From Bacteroidota bacterium (GTDB taxonomy: Bacteria; Bacteroidota; Bacteroidia; Bacteroidales; JABHKC01), in the NCBI GenBank assembly GCA_018692315.1, contig JABHKC010000183.1:1-32461 (forward strand): DNA of 32,461 bases. Reading direction: 5' to 3'. The notes beneath the pieces are model-generated. The model made no database searches. It saw only the letters and a list, made by a program, of their open reading frames with translations, and had not been told where the DNA came from. Positions 7,892-15,824 of the stretch are shown here, in pieces (the first letter of the stretch is position 1; the number at the start of each line of letters is the position of its first letter). The position numbers and the translations under genes were made by a program.

Positions 7892-8768
7892 TATTCAATT
7901 TGTTAATTTCTTCTTCTGATAATCCTGTATATTTTTTAATTTTATCAATAGGTTCATTGTCTTTTATCATTTCATAAGCAATTTCAGTCTTTCCTTCGAC
8001 TTTACCTTCGACCTTACCTTCAACCTTACCTTCTTCCCGAGCCGTATCAACTGAATTCTTTATATCTCTGTATGCATTTAAACTTTCCTGATATTTACGG
8101 AATTCTGCCTTGTCTAATTTTGCTATCTCGGCTGTTTCAAATAGTTTTAAAAAAATATTTTCTTTCAGTTCAACAGGTATTCTGTCTAACTTATTCAGAT
8201 TTTTTAATACAAAAAGCCATTTATGAAATTTAGTTTCTAATTCTTTTTCTGTCTTATTAAATTTTGGCATTTCTAAATATACAAATGTCAATTTTTCGTA
8301 AAAGACCTTTTTTGTTTCAATATCCGACAATTTTACATTATATCTGAATTTTTCAGCTTGATTTTTATCTTCATCAAAAACAAAATCTAAAATGGCTATC
8401 AAATAAACATTTTTTAACTTAAAATCCCAATCCTGTCCGACAATAGCCTGCTCCTGAATTGGAAAAGTTGAATAATATAAAGTTCTGTCTTTAAAATATT
8501 TCTGCTTGGTTTTCTGAATTTCAACAATGAATTTTTCACCTTTTTCATTGGTGCAATATATGTCAAAAACAGCCTTTCTGTCTCCTTGTGAAATTGGCAA
8601 TTTTTCGGCAGGTAAATACGAAATTTCTTTTATCTCTCCTTCTTGTTCTTTAAGTAATTCATTTAAAAAATCAAGCAATAAATCTTTGTTTGGCTCTTCA
8701 CCAAATAATTTCTTAAATCCGTAATCTGTGAATGGATTTATATATTTTTCTCTAAACTTCTTCATCAT
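7878..8768 (-). CDS. Rpn family PD-(D/E)XK nuclease / putative transposase
   Basis: 296 residues. The opening INPFTDYGFKKLFGEEPNKD is the hallmark of the Rpn/PF12784 group (recombination-promoting nuclease, RpnA-like). The nuclease core shows VFDIYC (Asp) followed by EKFIVEIQKTKQ (ExK-type EIQK), the expected PD-(D/E)XK pair, then YYSTFPIQEQ. The C-terminal part has a run of KVEG repeats (EEGKVEGKVEGKVEGKTE) before a helical AYEMIKDNEPIDKIKKYTGL tail. Rpn proteins cut DNA and promote RecA-independent recombination; some are now viewed as defence or toxin-like. A good promoter lies directly upstream, and the 81-aa gene overlaps the stop. Confidence 0.85.
   Translation of the reverse strand: MMKKFREKYINPFTDYGFKKLFGEEPNKDLLLDFLNELLKEQEGEIKEISYLPAEKLPISQGDRKAVFDIYCTNEKGEKFIVEIQKTKQKYFKDRTLYYSTFPIQEQAIVGQDWDFKLKNVYLIAILDFVFDEDKNQAEKFRYNVKLSDIETKKVFYEKLTFVYLEMPKFNKTEKELETKFHKWLFVLKNLNKLDRIPVELKENIFLKLFETAEIAKLDKAEFRKYQESLNAYRDIKNSVDTAREEGKVEGKVEGKVEGKTEIAYEMIKDNEPIDKIKKYTGLSEEEINKLNNGLL
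7991..8033 (-). repeat. 12-bp in-frame tandem repeat inside the Rpn gene
   Basis: About 3.6 copies of a 12-bp unit (minus strand GAAGGTAARGTY) encode KVEG repeats. As the unit is a multiple of three, copy-number change would lengthen or shorten a linker without a frameshift. Confidence 0.8.
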
Positions 8769-8785
8769 TCAATTTATTTCTTCTA

Positions 8786-8815
8786 CAAAAATACATACTT
8801 TTTCTTGGTAATCAA
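8786..8815 (-). promoter_or_regulatory. Bacteroidota-type promoter for the Rpn gene
   Basis: On the minus strand: TTG at 8815-8813, a 19-bp spacer, and TATTTTTG at 8793-8786, close to the consensus. The -7 box is only about 18 bp from the ATG, so the leader is very short. Confidence 0.6.
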
Positions 8816-8854
8816 GTTTTTTTCATAACGAACATCTAATTCATTGGTAGAAAC

Positions 8855-9796
8855 TTAAATGTTGTAAAATTTCCCTTGCCATGTATTTCTCTCCTTCAGT
8901 CGTTTTTCTATTTTCACTAAAATCTGGTCGTTTCTGATAAGTCCCCAGTTTGGCCCGGCAATAAATCGTGGTGGAACTTCGCCTGCAAATCGCTCAACTA
9001 CAAAATTTGGATTTAACAGCTCTAAAAAATCAATAATAAAATCGATATATTCGTCTAATTCGAAAAATCTGAAATTCTGCGGATTTTTAGCAAATTGCTT
9101 TTCCATCATCGTATCTTTAATTATTTGCAGCTGATGAAATTTTATATTGTTTAGAGGCAATGCAGAAATTATTTTGGCTTCATCAAGCATTTTGTTTTTC
9201 GATTCGCCGGGCAAACCAAAAATTAGATGAGCTCCGGTTTTTACTTCTTTTTCCGCAGTGAGTTTAATTGCATTTTCTGAATCTTCGAAAGTGTGCCCTC
9301 TGTTAATGTTTTCTAAAGTTTCATTATAGCATGATTCAACACCGTATTCGAGCATCACATAGTTTTCTTCAGATAAATCTTTAAAATAATTTAGCTTTGT
9401 TTCATCAACGCAATCGGGGCGTGTTCCAATCACAAGGCCTACAATTCCTTCAATTTCAGTTGCTTCCCGATAAATCGATTTTAAATGTTCAATATCAGCA
9501 TAGGTATTTGAATATGCCTGAAAATATGCAAGATATTTATTTGCTCGTCTGTATCTTCGTTTATGAAATTCTATTCCCTCTTGAATTTGTTGGCTTACAG
9601 ATTTTTTGTTGCTGCAATAGGAAGGATTAAAAGCATTGTTGTTGCAAAATGTGCAACCGCCCACTGCTACCTTGCCATCGCGGTTTGGGCATGTAAAACC
9701 AGCATCTATCGAAACTTTTTGCACTCTTTCGCCAAATTGTTTTCTGAAATAATTTGAATAAGCATTAAATCGCCGCTCGTGTCCCCATTCGTACAT
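8855..9796 (-). CDS. TIGR01212-type radical SAM protein (YhcC-like)
   Basis: 313 residues. The Fe4S4-binding cysteines are C36, C48 and C51 in CPNRDGK ... GGCTFC, the spaced form (C-x11-C-x2-C) typical of the TIGR01212/YhcC group rather than the usual CxxxCxxC. Later marks of the fold are YLAYFQAYSNTYA, LVIGTRPDC, MLEYGVESCYNETL (SAM contact region) and GAHLIFGLPGESK. Length is normal for the family. It is a cytosolic enzyme whose substrate is not established. A TACTTTTG box at 9832-9825 (minus) could be its -7 element, but no well-placed -33 is visible. It is the promoter-distant neighbour of no obvious partner gene. Confidence 0.85.
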   Translation of the reverse strand: MYEWGHERRFNAYSNYFRKQFGERVQKVSIDAGFTCPNRDGKVAVGGCTFCNNNAFNPSYCSNKKSVSQQIQEGIEFHKRRYRRANKYLAYFQAYSNTYADIEHLKSIYREATEIEGIVGLVIGTRPDCVDETKLNYFKDLSEENYVMLEYGVESCYNETLENINRGHTFEDSENAIKLTAEKEVKTGAHLIFGLPGESKNKMLDEAKIISALPLNNIKFHQLQIIKDTMMEKQFAKNPQNFRFFELDEYIDFIIDFLELLNPNFVVERFAGEVPPRFIAGPNWGLIRNDQILVKIEKRLKERNTWQGKFYNI

Positions 9797-9897
9797 AGCA
9801 AATTGTTTGCGTTATAAAAAAGTGCAAAAGTACTTAATTATCAGAAAATTAAAAATGAGCAAAAAGCCGAACAATAGTTTTTGGGTTTCGATTAGTA

Positions 9898-10698
9898 TCA
9901 ATTTTTTATCATTTTTTTTGATAAAACATAATCTTCGGAAGCTTCGCTTATTGCCTTAACTTTTAGTTTGCAAAAATAAATTCCTGAACTAATTTCTTCA
10001 GAAGGCTTCCAAATATACTGATACATACCCGAGTTGAGCCAACCATCTGCGAAGGTCTCCACTTCTTGGCCTACTAAACTGTAGATTTTCAAGGAAACAT
10101 TCGCTGCATTATTTAGTTCAAAACTAATATTTGTTTCATCTTCGAAAGGATTTGGGAAATTTTGTAGCAGACAGATTTTATGCTTTTCTTCAGGAATTTG
10201 CTCTGAAGTAATAATATTTCCAAGATTTTCTATTTCTACCAAATCTACCAAAATTCCGCCAGTTCCGGCAAAACCACCACCACCTTCAAGAATTATAGAA
10301 ATTGTATCGGAAGGAGAATGGAAAAATGTGTCGATTATGTTGATTTGAGTCCAGTTCGAATCTGAAACAAATACACCGGCATATCCATCGGACCATGAAA
10401 CATTGCCTCCGCTATAAAGACCTATAACTTTTGCCTGGCAGCGAAGTTCCCAAATTTCGCCGCTTTCGATTTGTGGAATTTTCTGCGAACAACTCACCCA
10501 CATGCAACCGCCGCATAAACTTAAAGACCAAAATCCACCGTTTGGAGGTGTATCAGCCGATTCTAATCCTCCATTGTTTTGCCAACCTTCTGTGGTGAAT
10601 AATCCAAAATCTTCCTCGAAACTGCCATTTACGACTTGTGCATTCGAGTTCACTAATAATCCAAAGATTAGCAGAACTGATATTAATATTGTTTTCAT
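9898..10698 (-). CDS. T9SS type A sorting-domain cargo protein with carbohydrate-binding-like domain
   Basis: An in-frame ATG lies further out at 10734, but the ATG at 10698 starts directly at a signal peptide (MKTILISVLLIFGLLVNSNA), so I use that; the protein is then 266 residues. The mature part (VVNGSFEEDFG ... GWQNNGGLESADTPPNGGFW ... GEIWELRCQAKV ... ILEGGGGFAGTGGILVDLVEI) resembles the beta-sandwich carbohydrate-binding-like domains often attached to T9SS cargo. The last 80 residues are a classic type A sorting domain (LLQNFPNPFEDETNISFEL, VSLKIYSLVGQEV, SGIYFCKL, SKKMIKN), removed on export through the outer membrane. Transcribed away from the Septu-like operon. The exact ligand is unknown. 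Confidence 0.85.
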   Translation of the reverse strand: MKTILISVLLIFGLLVNSNAQVVNGSFEEDFGLFTTEGWQNNGGLESADTPPNGGFWSLSLCGGCMWVSCSQKIPQIESGEIWELRCQAKVIGLYSGGNVSWSDGYAGVFVSDSNWTQINIIDTFFHSPSDTISIILEGGGGFAGTGGILVDLVEIENLGNIITSEQIPEEKHKICLLQNFPNPFEDETNISFELNNAANVSLKIYSLVGQEVETFADGWLNSGMYQYIWKPSEEISSGIYFCKLKVKAISEASEDYVLSKKMIKN

Positions 10699-10777
10699 AG
10701 CATCCATTTTTATCATATATATAATTCTTAACAATTGTAAATATACGAAATTGATGGTTTATTTTTTTTGAATTGTC

Positions 10778-10806
10778 TTGTTTTTTTTTCAATCTTGTTA
10801 TATTTG
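10778..10806 (+). promoter_or_regulatory. Promoter of the Septu-like operon
   Basis: TTG at 10778-10780, an 18-bp T-rich spacer, then TATATTTG at 10799-10806, a good match to the Bacteroidota consensus. The -7 box is 23 bp upstream of the ATPase ATG at 10830. Confidence 0.6.
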
Positions 10807-10829
10807 CAATAGTGTTAGGAGTTAAATAA

Positions 10830-12065
10830 TTGATTATGAGAATTACAGATTTATTTTTAAAAAATATTGGCCCTTTTAAAGAAGCAAAAATTGATTTTAT
10901 AGAAAATAATATTGAAAAGCCTCCTGTTACAATAATTACTGGAGAAAATGGGACTGGTAAAACAATTGTTTTAGATGCAATTCGTGGGCTTTTATTTGCA
11001 AGATATGATAAGTTAGAAAGAAAAATCGTCAGATTCTACCAAGACTTTAATATTAGTGCTAATTTTCATAAACCTCAGATTTTAGATGGTAAAACCAATT
11101 ATGAAAAAACAGAAGTATCGTGCCAAAAAATTGCTAATGGCACTTTTTTTATTCCAGATAATATGTCAATTAGCCGAGTATTGGCAAATATTGAACCAAA
11201 TCCTGATTGGATAATAAATTATTGGACTTCAATGATTTCGAATGATTCTTTCGAAATAAAAAATTTAGTAGCTCCAAAACCTGAAATTTACCTTAGAGAT
11301 TCTTTAAACGGTATTCATAGAAATGTGGAACTTACTCAGTTGGTTTGTTTTTTCGATTATTTAAAATCGAGTGACAATGTGGAAGAAAAGATTTTAGGGG
11401 AGTTTCTTTTTGCAATCCTTAAAAAGATTTTTAAGCATAGTTTAATAAACGGAGAATTTAAATATGTTGAACGAAGCACATTAACCCCAATTGTATCGCA
11501 AAATGGTTTCGATGTTCCTATTGAAAACCTTAGTAGTGGAAATTTATATTTAGTACAAAGGCTGGTTTCTTTATTAGGACAAATGTACTCGGTTCATGTA
11601 TTAAATTCAGGAAAAATTGAGGAACTTTGCAAAACGCCAGGTTTGCTTTTGATTGACGAAGCTGAAAATCATTTACATCCTAAATGGCAGAAAACTTTTA
11701 TTAATTCGATATTAGAAATTTTTCCAAATCTGCAAATTATTGTAACTACTCACTCACCTTTTATAGTTTCTTCAGTCGAAAATGCACGAATATATGTTTG
11801 CAAATCTATGCAAGATCATTCCATCATTGAAGACATGACTAGCGAATACTCTAATAAACCGATAGAAGAAATATTGTTATCACCCGTTTTTAATACAAGT
11901 ACTTTTAACATAGAAATTACAACTTTATTATCGGAAAGAAAAAATGCTTTAGAAAATGGCAAAAATCAAAAAGCAGAGGAAATAAAAAATAAATTAAAGC
12001 AATTAAACCCTGAGTACTTCTCATATTTCGATGTAGAAAATCTTTTACATAATATTTCAAAATAA
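10830..12065 (+). CDS. ptuA: AAA/ABC-type ATPase, PtuA-like (Septu defence)
   Basis: 411 residues of the OLD/SMC-like ATPase group. Walker A is GENGTGKT (38-45), the ABC-type signature is LSSGN (234-238), Walker B is LLLIDEAE (272-279), and the switch histidine is in TTHSPF (307-311). The last 60 residues hold a charged helix (KNALENGKNQKAEEIKNKLK) as in the retron- and Septu-linked ATPases. The N-terminal MRITDLFLKNIGPFKEAKI is typical of the group. In Septu the ATPase forms a complex with an HNH nuclease that attacks nucleic acid after phage infection. The HNH gene starts 6 bp downstream. No reverse transcriptase gene lies near, so a retron-type arrangement is not supported. The symbol rests on the gene pair rather than a search; a non-Septu ATPase-HNH pair is possible. 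Confidence 0.7.
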   Translation: MIMRITDLFLKNIGPFKEAKIDFIENNIEKPPVTIITGENGTGKTIVLDAIRGLLFARYDKLERKIVRFYQDFNISANFHKPQILDGKTNYEKTEVSCQKIANGTFFIPDNMSISRVLANIEPNPDWIINYWTSMISNDSFEIKNLVAPKPEIYLRDSLNGIHRNVELTQLVCFFDYLKSSDNVEEKILGEFLFAILKKIFKHSLINGEFKYVERSTLTPIVSQNGFDVPIENLSSGNLYLVQRLVSLLGQMYSVHVLNSGKIEELCKTPGLLLIDEAENHLHPKWQKTFINSILEIFPNLQIIVTTHSPFIVSSVENARIYVCKSMQDHSIIEDMTSEYSNKPIEEILLSPVFNTSTFNIEITTLLSERKNALENGKNQKAEEIKNKLKQLNPEYFSYFDVENLLHNISK

Positions 12066-12071
12066 TTAAAG

Positions 12072-12734
12072 ATGAGATATTTAAAAAGACTTCTGAAACC
12101 CGAAATTTTAGTAAAGAAGGAACAAGAATGGACAGAAAAATTTTTAATTTCGAAAAAAAAACGTCCTGATAACAGTAAATATGGACATACTAAAATAAAA
12201 GAGCAGCTTAACTCAATGAGTTTTCATAAATGCTTTTATTGCGAAACAAAACTTAAAAATACGCCTAAACAAATTGACCATTACATAGAAATTTCAGAAC
12301 GAGCAGATATAGCATTCGATTGGAATAATTTGTATTTATCGTGCACAAACTGCAATAGCAAAATTGCAAATAAGGAAATCTCTGTAAATGAGGCATTAAA
12401 TCCTTGTAAAGATTCGGATAATAAAATACAAAATCATTTAACATTTGAAAATGAAATTATTACTGCCAAAAATAATTCTGAAATAGGATTGCAAACAATA
12501 AAAAAATTCCGCTTAGATTCTAATTTATTAGACAATCTTAGAGCAAAACAACTAATTCAATTTCAACAATTACTTGTTAAAATTTTTCAAAATAAAGAAA
12601 ATGAAGGAAGAAAAAAGATGAATAAGACTGAAATTGAAAGTTTAGTTAGGTTTTCTCAAGTTGATTATTCGTTTTCTTTAATGTTCAGGATTCTCTTGCA
12701 AAAATTTGGAATAGTTGATTTATCTGAACACTAA
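12072..12734 (+). CDS. ptuB: HNH endonuclease, PtuB-like / TIGR02646 family
   Basis: 220 residues. The start MRYLKRLLKPEILVKKEQEW matches the usual opening of TIGR02646/PtuB proteins. The HNH core has CFYC (C54, C57), IDHY (D69, catalytic H70), WNNLYLSC and CTNC (C91, C94) with K97: a zinc-stapled beta-beta-alpha nuclease with all expected residues. The C-terminal half is helical and charged. It follows the ATPase gene by 6 bp and would be the DNA- or RNA-cutting effector of the pair. Its stop overlaps the ATG of the transporter gene by one base (TAATG), so all three can be on one transcript. Confidence 0.75.
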   Translation: MRYLKRLLKPEILVKKEQEWTEKFLISKKKRPDNSKYGHTKIKEQLNSMSFHKCFYCETKLKNTPKQIDHYIEISERADIAFDWNNLYLSCTNCNSKIANKEISVNEALNPCKDSDNKIQNHLTFENEIITAKNNSEIGLQTIKKFRLDSNLLDNLRAKQLIQFQQLLVKIFQNKENEGRKKMNKTEIESLVRFSQVDYSFSLMFRILLQKFGIVDLSEH

Positions 12735-13972
12735 TGAAAAAACCAACAAACTGGCTCCCCCTCTTTTCAACCAATTTTCTCGGAGTTTTCAACGATAATT
12801 TCCTGAAAAACCTGATTTGTTTTGTCTGCATTTATTGGTTTGCTAAAGAAAATCATTCCATGATAATTGCAATAGCATCATCGCTTTTGGTAATTCCTTA
12901 TATCTTTTTTTCGCCGCTTGCAGGTAGTTTTGCAGGCACAAAATCGAAAGTCAAAATAGTTAGAATGGCAAAATTGCTTGAGATGCCAATAATGCTAATT
13001 GCTATTGCTGGGTTTTATGCAGAATCGATATATATTGTACTTTTTGCAATGCTTTTGATGGGGATTCAAAGTGCCATATTTTCACCTTCTAAATATGGAC
13101 TTATTCGTGATATTGGCGGCGTTGAAGGAATTTCGTTCGGCACCGGTTCAATGGAAATGCTAACTTTTGTAGCCGTTTTGATAGGAACTTTTGTGGCTGG
13201 TGTGGTTTCCGATATTCAAAATTATCGGGAGATTATTCTGGCAAGTATTTTAATTTTGGTGGCTCTTTCAGGTTGGCTTACGAGCAAAAAGATTGTAGCA
13301 AAAGAATCGGACCCGGAGAGTATTAGCAAGGAATCTGTCAATCCGGTAGTCTTTCTCAGAAATTCGTTTAAATATGCAATGTCTATCAGTGGTTTGAATT
13401 ATATTGTCCTTTCGCTGTCAACTTTTTGGTTTATAGGCTCTATGCTTCAAATGAATCTGCTGATTTATTGCCCAAATTCTCTCGGTATGAGCAACACTGA
13501 GACAGGTATTGTGATGTCGCTGGTGGCAATTGGGATTGGTTTGGGTTGCGGTTTTGCAGGTTTAGTTTCTAAAGATAAAATCAATCTTAAACTTTTACCT
13601 TTTGGCGGAACAGGCTTGAGTTTAAGCATCAGTTTGATATATATTCTTGAACCTGACGGAATTGTTTTCAAGATATTACTGGTTTTGGCTTCATTCTCGG
13701 CCGGATTGTTTAAAGTGCCATTAAATGCCTGGATTCAGAAATATGTTACGGGCAGAAAACTTGGTGAAATGATTGCCTATAATAATCTGGTCGTTTTTAT
13801 TTTTATACTTATTTCGGCAGGTGTTTTTGGGCTAATGGAAAGTTATTTTAATTCGAGAATTATTTTTTTAATCATTGCTGTTTTTTCGTGGCTCATAACC
13901 ATTGTGGCACTTTTGAAAATTCCGAATACGGCAAAGCAGTTTTTTGGAATTTTTAACACTCGGCGTTCATAA
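12734..13972 (+). CDS. LplT-like MFS transporter (lysophospholipid transporter family)
   Basis: 412 residues with about 12 hydrophobic segments. The opening WLPLFSTNFLGVFNDNFLKN and GIQSAIFSPSKYGLIRDI are marks of the LplT / Aas-linked MFS group, which moves lysophospholipids across the inner membrane for re-acylation. SFGTGSMEMLTFVAVLIGTF follows as expected. Length fits the stand-alone form, with no fused acyltransferase or acyl-ACP synthetase. The start overlaps the HNH stop by 1 nt, and I see no separate promoter. By eye, base and codon use are less AT-rich than in the two defence genes, which hints that the pair was inserted upstream of this gene rather than evolving with it. Confidence 0.75.
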   Translation: MKKPTNWLPLFSTNFLGVFNDNFLKNLICFVCIYWFAKENHSMIIAIASSLLVIPYIFFSPLAGSFAGTKSKVKIVRMAKLLEMPIMLIAIAGFYAESIYIVLFAMLLMGIQSAIFSPSKYGLIRDIGGVEGISFGTGSMEMLTFVAVLIGTFVAGVVSDIQNYREIILASILILVALSGWLTSKKIVAKESDPESISKESVNPVVFLRNSFKYAMSISGLNYIVLSLSTFWFIGSMLQMNLLIYCPNSLGMSNTETGIVMSLVAIGIGLGCGFAGLVSKDKINLKLLPFGGTGLSLSISLIYILEPDGIVFKILLVLASFSAGLFKVPLNAWIQKYVTGRKLGEMIAYNNLVVFIFILISAGVFGLMESYFNSRIIFLIIAVFSWLITIVALLKIPNTAKQFFGIFNTRRS

Positions 13973-14001
13973 ATTAAATTATAAAAAATATAAATTATTT
14001 A

Positions 14002-14166
14002 TTATGAATAATTCAACTCCTTAGTATTTATTAAATTAGCATATTTTTTTCTAATCTCTGATAACCTTTTTTCTCGTAACTCAGGATTAGATACATATAA
14101 TTTATGATGATTATCGCGAATTTCTCTCATCATCTTCACCGAATCAAATTCTTTTTTAGTATTCAT
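14002..14166 (-). CDS. Small putative antitoxin, 54 aa
   Basis: Read from ATG at 14166 to TAA at 14002. The product starts MNTKKEFDSVKMMREIRDNH, a form I know from short proteins paired with PIN-domain toxins (FDxVxMMREIRD), followed by a basic helix (NPELREKRLSEIRKKYANL). It overlaps the 3' end of the PIN gene by 11 bp. The role as antitoxin is inferred from pairing and motif. It lies downstream of the toxin gene, opposite to the common order. The short length and amphipathic helix suit toxin binding; a DNA-binding domain is not visible. Confidence 0.6.
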   Translation of the reverse strand: MNTKKEFDSVKMMREIRDNHHKLYVSNPELREKRLSEIRKKYANLINTKELNYS

Positions 14167-14635
14167 TGTCTTCAAATTTTATTATTTCTCTTGGGGTTCT
14201 AATTTCTAAAAGTGAGTATCCATTTTTCAAATTTACCGCATTATAAACCCGGATTCTGTCCAAATTAACTATATGTTTGAAATTCCAACTTGCTAATACA
14301 TTTACTTGATTGATTGTAGATATTGCAATATGCAGTGCATCTTCATAAAACTTTGTTGAAATTGCTTTTTCAAGAATATATAAATTTGCGAGTTTTTTAG
14401 TTTCAGAGTTTGAAATTAAAACTTCTATTGAATCATCGTGAATAGTTTTAAAATTGTCTTGTACATACTTTGGAGCATCAGATAATTCATCTAAAGTAAT
14501 ATCTGATATTACAGCAATTTTTTTGAAAGATTTAAATTCATTGAATAGCCTATTTGAGTATTCTTCAAACTCCTTATCAAAACAACCACCAATTACTGAA
14601 GTATCAATATAAACTCTTTGTTTCATATTATTCAA
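14156..14635 (-). CDS. PIN domain toxin-like ribonuclease
   Basis: 159 residues with the PIN fold. Acidic residues are in the expected order: VYIDTSVIGG (first Asp), SDITLDELSD (Glu), YEDALHIAIS (Asp) and LASWNFKHIVN. An alternative start at M4 (14626) begins right before KQRVYIDTS and is equally possible. PIN toxins cleave RNA in a metal-dependent way and are held by a small antitoxin. The 54-aa gene overlapping its end is the likely partner. I did not see a convincing promoter upstream; 14636-14804 is AT-rich and featureless apart from the -7-like box used by the sirtuin. Confidence 0.75.
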   Translation of the reverse strand: MNNMKQRVYIDTSVIGGCFDKEFEEYSNRLFNEFKSFKKIAVISDITLDELSDAPKYVQDNFKTIHDDSIEVLISNSETKKLANLYILEKAISTKFYEDALHIAISTINQVNVLASWNFKHIVNLDRIRVYNAVNLKNGYSLLEIRTPREIIKFEDNEY

Positions 14636-14804
14636 TTAAATTTTATCAAAGATACAAAAACTTATTTTATGCTCATATTGATATTCTAAAACTATTATAA
14701 GGAAAACTTACGCTTTCGATTATTAAAATCAAGTACATTTTAAAAAAAACAATATAATCTTTTATAAAAAGTTTTTTCAGACTATTTTTGAAATAAATTT
14801 TTTA

Positions 14805-15653
14805 ATGAAAATTTGGAGAATGAACATTGAACAAAACATAGAAAAGGGAAAAGAGATAATTCAAAATTGCGATGCACTTCTTGTAACAGCAGGAGCTGGC
14901 ATTGGAGTAGATTCCGGTTTGCCAGATTTTAGAGGAAATGAAGGATTTTGGAAGGCATATCCACCGATTGCCAAACTTGGAATAAGTTTTTCGGAAATGG
15001 CAAATCCACATTGGTTTTTCGAAAATCCTAAGTTGGCATGGGCATTTTATGGGCATCGTTTAAATCTTTATAGAAAAACTATCCCTCATGATGGCTTTTC
15101 AAAACTTTTAGAAATAGGAAAATCGAAAGAAGGAGGCTATTTTGTTTTTACATCGAATGTAGATGGGCAGTTTCAAAAAGCCGGTTTCGATGACGAAAAA
15201 ATAGAAGAATGTCATGGTTCTATTCATCATTTTCAGTGTTCTGAAAATTGCTCGTATGATATTTGGGATGCCAAAAATATTGAAGTAGAGCTTGATGAAG
15301 ATCGCTTTGTAGCATACGATCCGCTCCCTCAATGCGAAAATTGCGGGAGAATTGCCCGACCAAATATTTTGATGTTTGGCGACTGGCATTGGCTTAGTAG
15401 GCGAACAGATGAGCAATCGAGACAGCTAAATTCTTGGTTAACGGACAATCGCAGAAAAAATTATAAACTTGTAGTCATAGAATTAGGTGCTGGCGAATCT
15501 GTGCCAACTGTTCGATTTAAATCGGAAAGAACTGCAAGTCAGTATAATGGAACTTTAATTCGGATAAATCCAAGAGATTATTATGTTCCTTCCGGGAATA
15601 TTTCTATTCCATTGAATGCTAAAGAGGGGATTATGAGGTTATGTGATTTTTGA
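14805..15653 (+). CDS. Sir2 family NAD-dependent protein deacylase (sirtuin)
   Basis: 282 residues. NAD-binding TAGAGIGVDSGLPDFRG (28-44), TSNVD (116-120), catalytic H137 in ECHGSIH, and zinc cysteines C145, C149, C177 and C180 are all present, so it should be active. It uses NAD+ to remove acyl groups from lysines, giving nicotinamide and O-acyl-ADP-ribose. FFENPKLAWAFYGHRLNLY matches the bacterial class. Start: an ATG at 14805 and another at 14820 (MNIEQN) are both possible. A TATTTTTG box at 14783-14790 would leave almost no leader for the first, so 14820 may be the real start. The end lies 5 bp before repeat copy 2. The target is unknown. Confidence 0.9.
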   Translation: MKIWRMNIEQNIEKGKEIIQNCDALLVTAGAGIGVDSGLPDFRGNEGFWKAYPPIAKLGISFSEMANPHWFFENPKLAWAFYGHRLNLYRKTIPHDGFSKLLEIGKSKEGGYFVFTSNVDGQFQKAGFDDEKIEECHGSIHHFQCSENCSYDIWDAKNIEVELDEDRFVAYDPLPQCENCGRIARPNILMFGDWHWLSRRTDEQSRQLNSWLTDNRRKNYKLVVIELGAGESVPTVRFKSERTASQYNGTLIRINPRDYYVPSGNISIPLNAKEGIMRLCDF

Positions 15654-15658
15654 TTTAT

Positions 15659-15781
15659 GGGAACTTCTAAAAATGCAAACTCCTGCGTTGTTTCAAAATT
15701 TTAAGATGCTCATTTACATAAGTAAACTCCGCTATTAAAATTTTTTACGCCTTGAATTTTGCTATTTTTAGAACTCCCCTT
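15659..15781. repeat. 123-bp quasi-palindromic repeat, copy 2 (MITE-like)
   Basis: Same length as 2881-3003 and alignable without gaps, roughly 86% identical by eye. The inverted ends are GGGAACTTCTAAAAAT and ATTTTTAGAACTCCCC. The interior pairs with itself around CATTTACATAAGTAAACT, so the transcript could fold into one long hairpin. It starts 5 bp after the sirtuin stop and ends about 44 bp before the lipoprotein gene, so it may also shape the transcript ends there. Confidence 0.75.
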
Positions 15782-15824
15782 ATTATTTTATATTTTTTTT
15801 TGACTCAATTAATAAAATATCTAT

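Noticed and set aside
10830-12734. Retron (Ec78-like) system
   Set aside because: The ATPase and HNH pair would fit, but no reverse transcriptase gene or ncRNA-like region is found upstream; the gene before it is a divergent T9SS cargo gene.
15108-15416. 102-aa frame on the minus strand inside the sirtuin gene
   Set aside because: It is antisense to a gene with complete catalytic motifs; it has no promoter or recognisable motif.
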